From the NCBI GenBank assembly GCA_900542185.1, contig UQMZ01000017.1:4483-68482 (forward strand): a stretch of 64,000 nucleotides of DNA, read 5' to 3'. This DNA is from an uncultured Bacteroidales bacterium. Its GTDB lineage: Bacteria > Bacteroidota > Bacteroidia > Bacteroidales > Muribaculaceae. The position numbers and the translations under genes were made by a program. The notes beneath the pieces are model-generated. The model saw only the letters and a list, made by a program, of their open reading frames with translations, searched no databases and was not told the DNA's origin. Shown here piece by piece: positions 44,452 to 52,636 of the stretch; position 1 is the first letter of the stretch, and every line of letters starts with the position of its first letter.

Positions 44452-45999
44452 ATGAAAACCGATTTTATAAAGTATCTCCTCCCCTCCCTGATGTTGGGAG
44501 GGGGTACGTTCCAAACCGTCGCGGCGGATTCGAAGGCCAAACCGTCCGGACAGAAAAACGTGCTGTTTCTGATAATGGATGACCTGCGGCCGGAACTGAA
44601 CTGCTACGGGGCACACTATATGAAGACGCCGAACATCGACCGCCTCGCGCGTCAGGGCGTGATGTTCGAGAACGCCTACTGTAACGTTCCGGTCTCCGGT
44701 GCCTCGCGAGCCTCCATATTCTCCGGACTGCGTCCCGCCATCAACCGCTTCTGGGACGTCAATTCGGTGATAGACATCGAGGCTCCGGGTACGGTAACGT
44801 TGCCTCAGTATTTCCGCGAAAACGGCTACACCACCGTGTCGAACAGCAAGGTGTTCCACGGCGAGAACGACGCCAGGGAACGGTCGTGGGACGAGGTATG
44901 GAAGCCCAAGCTGAAGTCGTCGACATGGCGCGACTACTTAGGCGACGAGAACCTTTCGGTCGAAAGAATCAAGGGAGGCCCGGCAGCCTACGAGTGCATC
45001 GACGTGGCAGACAACGAATACTCCGACGGCAAGACCGCCGACAAGGCGATAGCCGACCTGCAGCGCCTCAAGGCCGACGGGAAGCCATTCTTCCTGGCCG
45101 TCGGCATCCTGAAACCGCACCTCCCCTTCAACGCCCCGAAGAAATACTGGGATATGTACGACCGGTCGAAGATATCCCTGCCGGAAACGTTTGAATTCGA
45201 CCGCACCGGATTTCCCGACAAGGCTTTCCACAACTATAACGAGATCCGCTATTACCGCGACATCCCCTCCAAGAGCGACATCCCCGCTGAAGAGGCCATC
45301 GATCTGATTCACGGTTACAGGGCGTGCGTCAGCTATGCCGACGCTCAGGTCGGCCGGATTCTGGACGAGCTTGACCGCCTCGGATTGGACAAGAACACGA
45401 TCGTAGTGCTGGTGGGCGACCACGGATGGAGTCTGGGCGACCACAGCCAGTGGTGCAAGCATTCCAACTTCAACATCGTGACCAACGCCCCGCTGATAAT
45501 CCGCGTGCCCGACAACAAGAAGAAAAGACCGGAAGCCAAGGTTGTGGAATTCGTGGATCTCTACCCAACGCTCTGTGACCTGGCCGGACTTCCCGTTCCG
45601 GCACACACCGAGGGCGACAGCATGAAGAAGCTGCTCGGCGGCAACGACAAGGACTGGAAAAACTGCGCCATCGTGAAATGGCACAACGGCGTATCGTACT
45701 TTGACCGTAGCTACGGCTACACCGAATGGATCGACCGTCAGGGTAACGTGACCGACCGGATGTTGTTCACATACCGCAACGACCCGCTGGAGACCGTCAA
45801 TCTTGCCGATGATCCGGCGTACGCTTCCACTGTGGAGAAACTGCATAAGGAGATCCTGGACCGCCGTGGCGCCAACTTCATGGTCGAGACCCCCAAGGTG
45901 GTGAAGAAGCCCAAGAAGCGCAACGGTGCCAACAATGGCAACGGAAACCGCAACAACAACAGCAAGAACAACAACAACAACAACAATAACAATGCATAA
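44452..45999 (+). CDS. Sulfatase 4 of PUL, iduronate-2-sulfatase-like, poly-Asn tail
   Basis: A 515-residue S1 sulfatase with signal peptide (about 1-25), metal residues in IMDDLRPEL, and formylglycine motif SGASR at residues 82-86 (Ser82, Ser type). Its VGDHGWSLGDHSQWCKHSNFN block places it near sulfatase 1, and the two look like paralogues. The fold ends near residue 480. The remaining 35 residues are Lys then mostly Asn and Gly, ending in nine Asn and Ala, encoded by AAC/AAT repeats. The last 8 bp of the gene overlap the start of sulfatase 5. Confidence 0.9.
   Translation: MKTDFIKYLLPSLMLGGGTFQTVAADSKAKPSGQKNVLFLIMDDLRPELNCYGAHYMKTPNIDRLARQGVMFENAYCNVPVSGASRASIFSGLRPAINRFWDVNSVIDIEAPGTVTLPQYFRENGYTTVSNSKVFHGENDARERSWDEVWKPKLKSSTWRDYLGDENLSVERIKGGPAAYECIDVADNEYSDGKTADKAIADLQRLKADGKPFFLAVGILKPHLPFNAPKKYWDMYDRSKISLPETFEFDRTGFPDKAFHNYNEIRYYRDIPSKSDIPAEEAIDLIHGYRACVSYADAQVGRILDELDRLGLDKNTIVVLVGDHGWSLGDHSQWCKHSNFNIVTNAPLIIRVPDNKKKRPEAKVVEFVDLYPTLCDLAGLPVPAHTEGDSMKKLLGGNDKDWKNCAIVKWHNGVSYFDRSYGYTEWIDRQGNVTDRMLFTYRNDPLETVNLADDPAYASTVEKLHKEILDRRGANFMVETPKVVKKPKKRNGANNGNGNRNNNSKNNNNNNNNNA
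45951..45993 (+). repeat. AAC/AAT trinucleotide tract at the sulfatase 4/5 junction
   Basis: Runs of AAC with a few AGC, AAG and AAT triplets encode the poly-Asn end of sulfatase 4 and reach into the start codon region of sulfatase 5 (ATG at 45992). A change in triplet number would alter tail length without shifting the frame. Confidence 0.7.
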
Positions 46000-47590
46000 T
46001 AACAACATACTCCGTACCATGGCGATAGGTCTGTGCACCACACTGACCATGGCCCCGGCGGGAGCCCGCGCACGCGAGGCGGCCAAGAAACCCAACGTGC
46101 TGTTTATCCTGGCCGACGACCACGCGCGCACGGCCATCAGCGCCTACAACGGCATCAACGCCAAGCTGGCGCCCACCCCCAACATCGACAACATCGGCAA
46201 GAACGGCGCCGTGATGCGCAACATGCTGTGCACCAACTCCATTTCCGGTCCGAGCCGCGCATGTCTGCTGACCGGCAAGTACAGCACCTCGCACGGCTTC
46301 TATCAGAACGAGGGTGGCATCGTGTTCAACGGCGACCAGATGCAGTACCAGAAGGTGCTGCACGACAACGGATATACCACGGCCCTGTTCGGCAAATGGC
46401 ACCTATTCTCCGCCCCGCAGGGTTTCGACTACTACAAGATCCACGACAACCCCTCGCAACAGGGCACGTACCGGGACCCAATATACAGCACCAACGGCAA
46501 GAAAAAGCGTGAGAAAGGCTACGCCACACGCCTCACCACCGACTACGCCCTGGAGTGGCTCGACTCTCAGCGCGACACCGACAAGCCTTTCTGCTTGATG
46601 CTGCATTACAAGGCCCCGCACCGTCCCTGGGAACCCGATTCCTGTTATCTGCACCTGTTCGACGACGTGACGTTCCCCTATCCGGAGACATTCAACGACA
46701 CATACGCCGGACGTGAGAATACCATCGGCCAGTCGATGGCCACTATCGAAAACCACATGTCGCGCGGAGACCTCAAGCAGACCCCTCCCGAAGGACTGAC
46801 CCAGAAGGAAAGGAACAAGTGGCTGTGGTGGGGCGGCTCGGGCAAGAACCAGTACTGGACACCCCGGGAATCGCTCAAGGGCCAGGAACTGAAGAACTGG
46901 AAGTTCCAGACCTATATCAAGAATTATCTGCGCGTGGTGCGCTCCGTCGACGACCAGGTGGGACGCGTGGTGAAGTATCTCAAGGACCATGACCTGTACG
47001 ACAACACCATCATAATCTATATGGGCGACCAGGGCTTCTTCCTGGGCGAACACGGTCTGTACGACAAGCGCTGGATGTATGAGGAGGCCCTGCAGATGCC
47101 CTGCCTCATCAGCTATCCCGACGGCATCAGGAAAGGTCAGAACATACAGAACATCACGCTTAACATAGACATCGCCCCGACCATCCTCGACCTGGCCGGC
47201 GTAAAGATACCCGCCGACATGGAGGGCGAAAGCATGAAGGGGCTGCTGTGCGGCGACAGGAAAGCAGCGAAAGACTGGCGTCAGACCGCCTACTACCAAT
47301 ACTTCGAGTATCCCAAGTGGCATAACGTGCAGCCCCACTACGGCATCCGCACCGACCGTTACAAGCTGATTCACTTCTATTTCAACATCGATGAATGGGA
47401 GTTCTACGACCTGGCCAAGGATCCGAACGAGATGAACAACGCCATCGACAGCCCGGAGTATAAGGAGACGATAGCCGATCTCAAGCATCAGTTAGCTGAT
47501 CTGCAGGCGAAGTATCACGATGACATTCCGCTGGACCAGCGCCGCGAGATGACCGAGAAGTATATGCTGAAATACGAAGATCAGGACTGA
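45992..47590 (+). CDS. Sulfatase 5 of PUL, GlcNAc-6-sulfatase-like subgroup
   Basis: This S1 sulfatase has 532 residues from the ATG at 45992. The frame is open further upstream to an ATG at 45926, but that would only read the trinucleotide tract as a Thr run, so I reject it. A signal peptide covers about 10-27. Metal residues are in LADDHAR, and the formylglycine motif is SGPSR at 85-89 (Ser85, Ser type). FGKWHL, the long HYKAPHRPWEP segment and MGDQGFFLGEHGLYDKRWMYEEAL resemble N-acetylglucosamine-6-sulfatase-type members. Substrate position is not proven. The stop shares one base with the GH3 start. Confidence 0.88.
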   Translation: MHNNNILRTMAIGLCTTLTMAPAGARAREAAKKPNVLFILADDHARTAISAYNGINAKLAPTPNIDNIGKNGAVMRNMLCTNSISGPSRACLLTGKYSTSHGFYQNEGGIVFNGDQMQYQKVLHDNGYTTALFGKWHLFSAPQGFDYYKIHDNPSQQGTYRDPIYSTNGKKKREKGYATRLTTDYALEWLDSQRDTDKPFCLMLHYKAPHRPWEPDSCYLHLFDDVTFPYPETFNDTYAGRENTIGQSMATIENHMSRGDLKQTPPEGLTQKERNKWLWWGGSGKNQYWTPRESLKGQELKNWKFQTYIKNYLRVVRSVDDQVGRVVKYLKDHDLYDNTIIIYMGDQGFFLGEHGLYDKRWMYEEALQMPCLISYPDGIRKGQNIQNITLNIDIAPTILDLAGVKIPADMEGESMKGLLCGDRKAAKDWRQTAYYQYFEYPKWHNVQPHYGIRTDRYKLIHFYFNIDEWEFYDLAKDPNEMNNAIDSPEYKETIADLKHQLADLQAKYHDDIPLDQRREMTEKYMLKYEDQD

Positions 47591-49893
47591 TGAATCATAA
47601 AATAATAATATCACTTTTGCTGGCATCCGGTTGTGCCTTCGCATTCGCAAGACCTCCGCTTTATAAGGATGCAGGCCAGCCCGTGGAGAAGCGGGTAGAG
47701 GATCTGATGAGCCGTATGACTCTTGAAGAAAAGATAGCCCAGATGTCACAATTCGTCGGTCCGAACCATATCCGCGAAAACCAGCAGCGATTCAAAGGGA
47801 AGAGTGTGGCCAAAAACGACGATGCTTACGGGTTTTACCCCACTCTGAGCGTCAACGACCTGTATAGAATGACACAGGAGGGAAAGATAGGCTCGTTCCT
47901 GCATGTGGTCACGGCCGAGGAAGCGAACGAGCTGCAGCGTCTTGCCGCCAAAAGCCGACTGGGCATTCCTCTGATCATCGGTATCGACGCCATACATGGT
48001 AACGCGTTGGTGTCGGGTACCACCGTGTATCCGACGCCAATCGGCCAGGCGTCCACGTTCAACGAGGAACTGGTGGAACGCCTCAGTCGCGAATCGGCCA
48101 GAGAGGTGCGCGCCGGTGGCGCACACTGGACATTCACGCCGAACGTCGATGTGGCCCGCGACGCACGCTGGGGACGTGTGGGCGAGACATTCGGCGAGGA
48201 TCCCTGGCTCGTTTCGCGAATGGGGGTCGCTACCGTCAGGGGGTACCAGGGCGCACGTATCGGAAACAATTCCGTGCTGGCATGCGCCAAGCACCTGATT
48301 GCCGGCAGCGAGCCCTCCAACGGCACCAACGCAGCTCCGATGGATGTATCGGAGCGTACCCTGCGCGAGGTGTTCCTGCCGCCGTACAAGGCTGCCGTAC
48401 AGGAAGCCGGTGTAGCCACCCTTATGGCCGCACACAACGAGCTGAACGGCATTCCCTGTCATGCAGACAGATGGATGATGACCGACATAATGCGCGATGA
48501 ATACGGATTCGACGGTTTTATCGTCAGCGACTGGATGGACGTGAGCCGCATTCACGACCTCCATCATGCCGCCCTCGATCTTGACGACGCCTACCGCCAA
48601 GCCGTCGAGGCCGGTCTGGACATGAACATGCATGGACCGGGATTTGCGGAAAGCATTCTGAAACAGGTGGAGGCCGGCACGGTGAGCAAGGATGTGATCG
48701 ACAGGGCCTGCCGGGCCATCCTGACCGCCAAATTCAATCTCGGTCTGTTCGAGAATCCATACGTGGACCTCAGCGACTCGAAGAAAACACTGTTCAACGC
48801 CAATCACAGAAAGACCGCCCTGAAGGCGGCCGAACAGTCGATAGTCCTTCTCAAAAACGCCAATAATCTCCTGCCATTAGATCTGTCCAAAATCAACAGG
48901 ATATTCGTGACAGGACCTAACGCCGACAACCAGACCATTTTAGGCGACTGGACACTGCCGCAGCCTGATGAAAACGTGACCACCGTGCTGGAAGGCTTAC
49001 GCCGGGTGGCCGGCAAGGGCAAAGTGACTTACTACGACTATGGCGACGACGTGCGCCAGAATTCGCCCGTCAAGGTGAAGGAGGCTGCCGCCATGGCCAG
49101 AGAGGCCGACGTCGCCATTGTAGTGGTGGGTGAGAATCCGCTCCGTTACCAAAAAGGCAAGACCTGCGGCGAGAACACCGACCGAATGAACCTGGAACTG
49201 CTCGGCACACAGGAGCAGCTTGTGATTGACATAGCCGCCACCGGAGTGCCCACGATCGTGGTGCTGACGGGAGGCCGCCCCCTTGCCATACCGGAAATCG
49301 ACAAGAAAGTCTCCGCCGTGCTTCAGGCGTGGGAACCCGGGTCGGAAGGTGGACTGGCCGTGGCCGAAATCATAGCCGGACAGGTCAATCCCTCGGCCAA
49401 ACTTCCCGTGTCAATGCCTTATTCGTCTGGTCAGATACAGATGATATACAACCATAAGCCGTCGCAGTATTTCCACAAGTATAAGGACGGCCCCTCCAAG
49501 CCCCTGTATCCCTTTGGTTATGGTCTGAGCTATACCGACTTCACGATCTCTGAGCCTGTACTGGACAAGACCGTGGCCGGCACGACCGACACCGTAAAGG
49601 TTACGGCTACCGTCACCAACATCGGATTGCGCGAAGGCTCGGAAGTGGTGCAGCTATATATCCGCGACGACATCAGCACCGTGACGCGTCCCGTCAAAGA
49701 ACTCAAGGACTTCGTCCGCGTGTCGTTGAAACCGGGAGAGTCCCGCACGGTGGAATTCGACATCACCCCCGAAAAACTCGCGTTCTTCGACCGCAACATG
49801 AAATATTCGGTCGAACCGGGCGACTTCACGGTGATGGTAGGCTCGTCATCACTTGACAAAGACCTTAAAACAACTTGTTTAACTATCAAATAA
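47590..49893 (+). CDS. Glycoside hydrolase family 3 (beta-glycosidase)
   Basis: This 767-residue exo-acting retaining enzyme removes terminal beta-linked sugars, typically glucose or xylose. It has a signal peptide (about 1-21). The GH3 N-terminal barrel at about 35-340 contains KHLIAGSEPSNGTNAAP and the nucleophile Asp314 in GFIVSDWMDV. The GH3 C-terminal domain at about 400-600 contains GEN..CGENTDR, and a fibronectin type III-like domain lies at about 660-755 (VTATVTNIGLREGSEVVQLYI). It is full length and contiguous with sulfatase 5, so it probably trims the desulfated oligosaccharides in the periplasm. Confidence 0.94.
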   Translation: MNHKIIISLLLASGCAFAFARPPLYKDAGQPVEKRVEDLMSRMTLEEKIAQMSQFVGPNHIRENQQRFKGKSVAKNDDAYGFYPTLSVNDLYRMTQEGKIGSFLHVVTAEEANELQRLAAKSRLGIPLIIGIDAIHGNALVSGTTVYPTPIGQASTFNEELVERLSRESAREVRAGGAHWTFTPNVDVARDARWGRVGETFGEDPWLVSRMGVATVRGYQGARIGNNSVLACAKHLIAGSEPSNGTNAAPMDVSERTLREVFLPPYKAAVQEAGVATLMAAHNELNGIPCHADRWMMTDIMRDEYGFDGFIVSDWMDVSRIHDLHHAALDLDDAYRQAVEAGLDMNMHGPGFAESILKQVEAGTVSKDVIDRACRAILTAKFNLGLFENPYVDLSDSKKTLFNANHRKTALKAAEQSIVLLKNANNLLPLDLSKINRIFVTGPNADNQTILGDWTLPQPDENVTTVLEGLRRVAGKGKVTYYDYGDDVRQNSPVKVKEAAAMAREADVAIVVVGENPLRYQKGKTCGENTDRMNLELLGTQEQLVIDIAATGVPTIVVLTGGRPLAIPEIDKKVSAVLQAWEPGSEGGLAVAEIIAGQVNPSAKLPVSMPYSSGQIQMIYNHKPSQYFHKYKDGPSKPLYPFGYGLSYTDFTISEPVLDKTVAGTTDTVKVTATVTNIGLREGSEVVQLYIRDDISTVTRPVKELKDFVRVSLKPGESRTVEFDITPEKLAFFDRNMKYSVEPGDFTVMVGSSSLDKDLKTTCLTIK

Positions 49894-49901
49894 CAGTAAC
49901 G

Positions 49902-51239
49902 ATGAAGAAACTCTTTACTTTGTGTGCCGTATTGGCGGCAGCCATCAGCGCCAACGCGGCAATGGTCGAACAGACCTATGAATACACATTTACCGAAGAA
50001 AACGCGTTCAATGCAGTCGGTGAATGGCAGCTCGGCGCCCCCAAATGGAACGTGGCGGCCGTGAAATACGACGGCACGGACGCTCCCTGCTCGTGGAACG
50101 GAAACAATTCCGCCCAGCAGATCGGAGGACAGGCAAACTATCCCAAGACCGTCACGATGTCCACATCGGACATCCCGGGCATCATCAAGAGCGTGACAAT
50201 CGCCGCCCAGGGTTCCAACAAGACCACGTACACCTGCGCCCTCACGGTGGGTTCCAAGAGCGTCGACTTAGGCGAGGCCAAGAAAATAGACAAGCCTCTT
50301 ACAGCCGCCGACCTCAATGTTTCAGGCGATATCAAGTTCGCATTCACACAGACCGCCGAAGTAACGGACAATCTGAAAGGTGCACTTCTGGTACAGACGA
50401 TTTCCATAGTATATGAATCGGAAGTGGCAGGCGCCGTCGATTTCTCATATAGTTTCGCCGACATGCAGTTGGCCATAGACCAGACGTCTCCGATAGTTCT
50501 TCCCGCCCAGCATCCCGACATCAAATTCTCTTCCTCCAACCCGCAGATAGTGGCTGTGGACGGACAGAATCTGAAGGGTGTGGCCACCGGAAACGCCACA
50601 ATCACTGCCGCCTGGAATGCTTCGGACAGCTATAACGCCGGCTCTGCTTCATTTGCCGTCGAGGTGACGAAAAACCAGATTGTCACGTTTGATTTTACAA
50701 CCAAGAACTATGGTCTGACGCCCGTTAGCGAACAACCGGAATCGTTCGCGGATATCAGAATTTCCGAAACTCCCGTTACAATCGACATGACCGGAAGCTT
50801 CTTCCTTCTGAACGCTTCTGAGACAGAACCGCAGCTGTTACGTATCCTCGGCAACTCCAATACTACTTCAAATCCCGCGAAACTCACATTCTCCGTACCC
50901 GAAGGACACAAGATTCTACGAATAGAATTTGTCGGAAACAACACCGGCAAATGGGAATCCAATGTCGGCAAGAAATCCAACGGTGTATGGCTCCCGGAAG
51001 ATACTGAGGTTTCCAATGTGACCCTTACCTACAACGGCGACTGCAAGATCAATCAGATCATGGTGGAGCAGTATCCGGCCACCACGACCGGCATCCGGGA
51101 TATTTTAGCAGTCGGGGATTCCGTTCAGGGCGCAGAATACTTTGACCTGAACGGAGTGCGTATGAACGCTGACTCGCTCCGCCCGGGTATCTACATTGTC
51201 AGAAAAGGTGCTGACGTGAAGAAAATTATAATCAGATAA
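49902..51239 (+). CDS. Secreted protein with Ig-like region and sorting-signal-like C-terminus
   Basis: 445 residues from the ATG at 49902, which gives a clean signal peptide MKKLFTLCAVLAAAISANA. An upstream in-frame ATG at 49875 lies in the end of the GH3 gene. The protein is beta-rich. About 25-180 may be a carbohydrate-binding-like domain, and 190-260 resembles a bacterial Ig-like fold (FSSSNPQIVAVDG, GVATGNATITAAW). The final 50 residues (ILAVGDSVQGAEYFDLNGVR and LRPGIYIVRKG..KKIIIR) match the style of Bacteroidales C-terminal sorting/anchoring domains. No catalytic motif is seen. Position in the PUL suggests a glycan-binding or accessory role. A terminator follows. Confidence 0.65.
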   Translation: MKKLFTLCAVLAAAISANAAMVEQTYEYTFTEENAFNAVGEWQLGAPKWNVAAVKYDGTDAPCSWNGNNSAQQIGGQANYPKTVTMSTSDIPGIIKSVTIAAQGSNKTTYTCALTVGSKSVDLGEAKKIDKPLTAADLNVSGDIKFAFTQTAEVTDNLKGALLVQTISIVYESEVAGAVDFSYSFADMQLAIDQTSPIVLPAQHPDIKFSSSNPQIVAVDGQNLKGVATGNATITAAWNASDSYNAGSASFAVEVTKNQIVTFDFTTKNYGLTPVSEQPESFADIRISETPVTIDMTGSFFLLNASETEPQLLRILGNSNTTSNPAKLTFSVPEGHKILRIEFVGNNTGKWESNVGKKSNGVWLPEDTEVSNVTLTYNGDCKINQIMVEQYPATTTGIRDILAVGDSVQGAEYFDLNGVRMNADSLRPGIYIVRKGADVKKIIIR

Positions 51240-51250
51240 CTCTTTTCAAT

Positions 51251-51300
51251 AAATCCGCACGGTGAAGATTGCCTTCATTCGTGCGGATTTTATTATTTTT
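51251..51300 (+). terminator. Terminator at the end of the sulfatase/GH3 unit
   Basis: AAATCCGCACG at 51251-51261 pairs exactly with CGTGCGGATTT at 51280-51290, with an inner GAAG/CTTC hairpin and a T-rich tail (TATTATTTTT). TATTTTTG at 51294-51301 may also serve as a -7 element for the next gene. Confidence 0.8.
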
Positions 51301-51338
51301 GTATTCGTAAAACTACTTTTTCAAATTCTGACCTTGAC

Positions 51339-52577
51339 ATGGAAACCGCTCACAACCCTTTCGCACGCCCGCTGTACATAATGACCAAACCGGCCGGATC
51401 GTCGTGCAATCTGGCCTGCAGATATTGCTATTATCTTGAAAAGAACAATCTGTACAAAGACCGTCAGCCTGACCGGAGGTTCATAATGACCGATGAATTA
51501 TTGGAGAAATTCATAAAGATGTACATCGAGTCTCAGACCATGCCACAGGTGCTGTTCTGCTGGCACGGCGGCGAGGCCTTGATGCGCCCGCTGTCGTTCT
51601 ATAAGAAAGTGGTGGAACTGCAGCGCAAATATGCGGGTGGACGTATCATCGACAACACCATCCAGACCAACGGCACGTTGCTGAACGATGAATGGTGCCG
51701 CTTCTTCAAGGACAACAACTGGCTGGTGGGCGTATCCATCGACGGGCCGCAGGAATTTCACGACGAATACCGCAAGAACAAGATCGGCGCCCCCTCCTTC
51801 CACAAGGTGATGCATGGCATCAACCTGCTGAAAAAGCATGGCGTGGAATGGAACGCGCTGGCCGTGGTGAACGACTACAACGCTGACTATCCGCTCGATT
51901 TCTATAATTTCTTCAAGGAACTGGAATGTCGTTACATCCAGTTCACGCCCATTGTGGAGCGCATCATTCCGCGCAAGGACGGCCGCTACCTGGCGTCACC
52001 GATGGATGCCGAAAACGTTCCGTTGGCCGACTTCTCGGTATCGCCCGGACAGTGGGGCAACTTCCTGTGCACCATTTTCGACGAATGGGTGCGCAACGAC
52101 GTAGGCGAATACTTCGTGCAGCTTTTCGACGCCACGCTGGCCAACTGGATCGGCGAACAGCCGGGTGTGTGCAGCATGGCCGGCACATGCGGCCATGCCG
52201 GCGTGATGGAATATAACGGCGACGTCTATTCGTGCGACCACTTCGTGTTTCCTGAATACAAGCTCGGCAACATCCGCACCGACTCGCTGATCGAGATGAT
52301 GTACGGCGACCGGCAGCGCAGGTTCGGCAACGCCAAGTTCGACACCCTTCCCGGCCAGTGCCGCAAGTGCAAGTACCTGTTCGCCTGCAACGGCGAGTGC
52401 CCGAAAAACCGCTTTGCCCGCACCGTCAATGGCGAGCCGGCCCTGAACTATCTCTGCGCCGGCTACCTCCAATACTTTGAACACGTGGCTCCATACATGG
52501 ACTTCATGGCCAACGAGCTGAAGAACCAGCGTCCTCCGGCTAAAATCATGAGCCATATCGCCGACATCAAGGCTTAG
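51339..52577 (+). CDS. Anaerobic sulfatase-maturating enzyme (radical SAM)
   Basis: This 412-residue cytoplasmic radical SAM enzyme oxidises the active-site Ser or Cys of sulfatases to formylglycine before export. The radical SAM cluster is Cys23-x3-Cys27-x2-Cys30 (CNLACRYC), followed by CWHGGEALMRPL and QTNGTLL. A SPASM region with multiple cysteines binds two further clusters (CSMAGTCGHAGVMEYNGDVYSCDHF, CRKCKYLFACNGECPKNR, YLCAGYL). Asp in VSIDGP and the family length agree with anSME. It sits just downstream of the PUL with five Ser-type sulfatases, which all need it. It has its own likely promoter. Confidence 0.95.
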   Translation: METAHNPFARPLYIMTKPAGSSCNLACRYCYYLEKNNLYKDRQPDRRFIMTDELLEKFIKMYIESQTMPQVLFCWHGGEALMRPLSFYKKVVELQRKYAGGRIIDNTIQTNGTLLNDEWCRFFKDNNWLVGVSIDGPQEFHDEYRKNKIGAPSFHKVMHGINLLKKHGVEWNALAVVNDYNADYPLDFYNFFKELECRYIQFTPIVERIIPRKDGRYLASPMDAENVPLADFSVSPGQWGNFLCTIFDEWVRNDVGEYFVQLFDATLANWIGEQPGVCSMAGTCGHAGVMEYNGDVYSCDHFVFPEYKLGNIRTDSLIEMMYGDRQRRFGNAKFDTLPGQCRKCKYLFACNGECPKNRFARTVNGEPALNYLCAGYLQYFEHVAPYMDFMANELKNQRPPAKIMSHIADIKA

Positions 52578-52581
52578 ACAT

Positions 52582-52615
52582 AAAAAAACTCCGTTCAGCC
52601 GATAGCCGAACGGAG
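52582..52615 (-). terminator. Terminator of the starch PUL operon
   Basis: CTCCGTTC at 52589-52596 pairs with GAACGGAG at 52608-52615. On the minus strand the hairpin is followed by seven T residues, so it mainly serves the GH97 operon. It may also limit read-through from the anSME gene. Confidence 0.85.
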
Positions 52616-52636
52616 CCTGGTCCAATAGCCAAGTCC

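Noticed and set aside
45926..45991. Upstream ATG adding 22 Thr-rich residues to sulfatase 5
   Set aside because: The added part is the trinucleotide tract of sulfatase 4 read in another frame. The ATG at 45992 is followed by a proper signal peptide.
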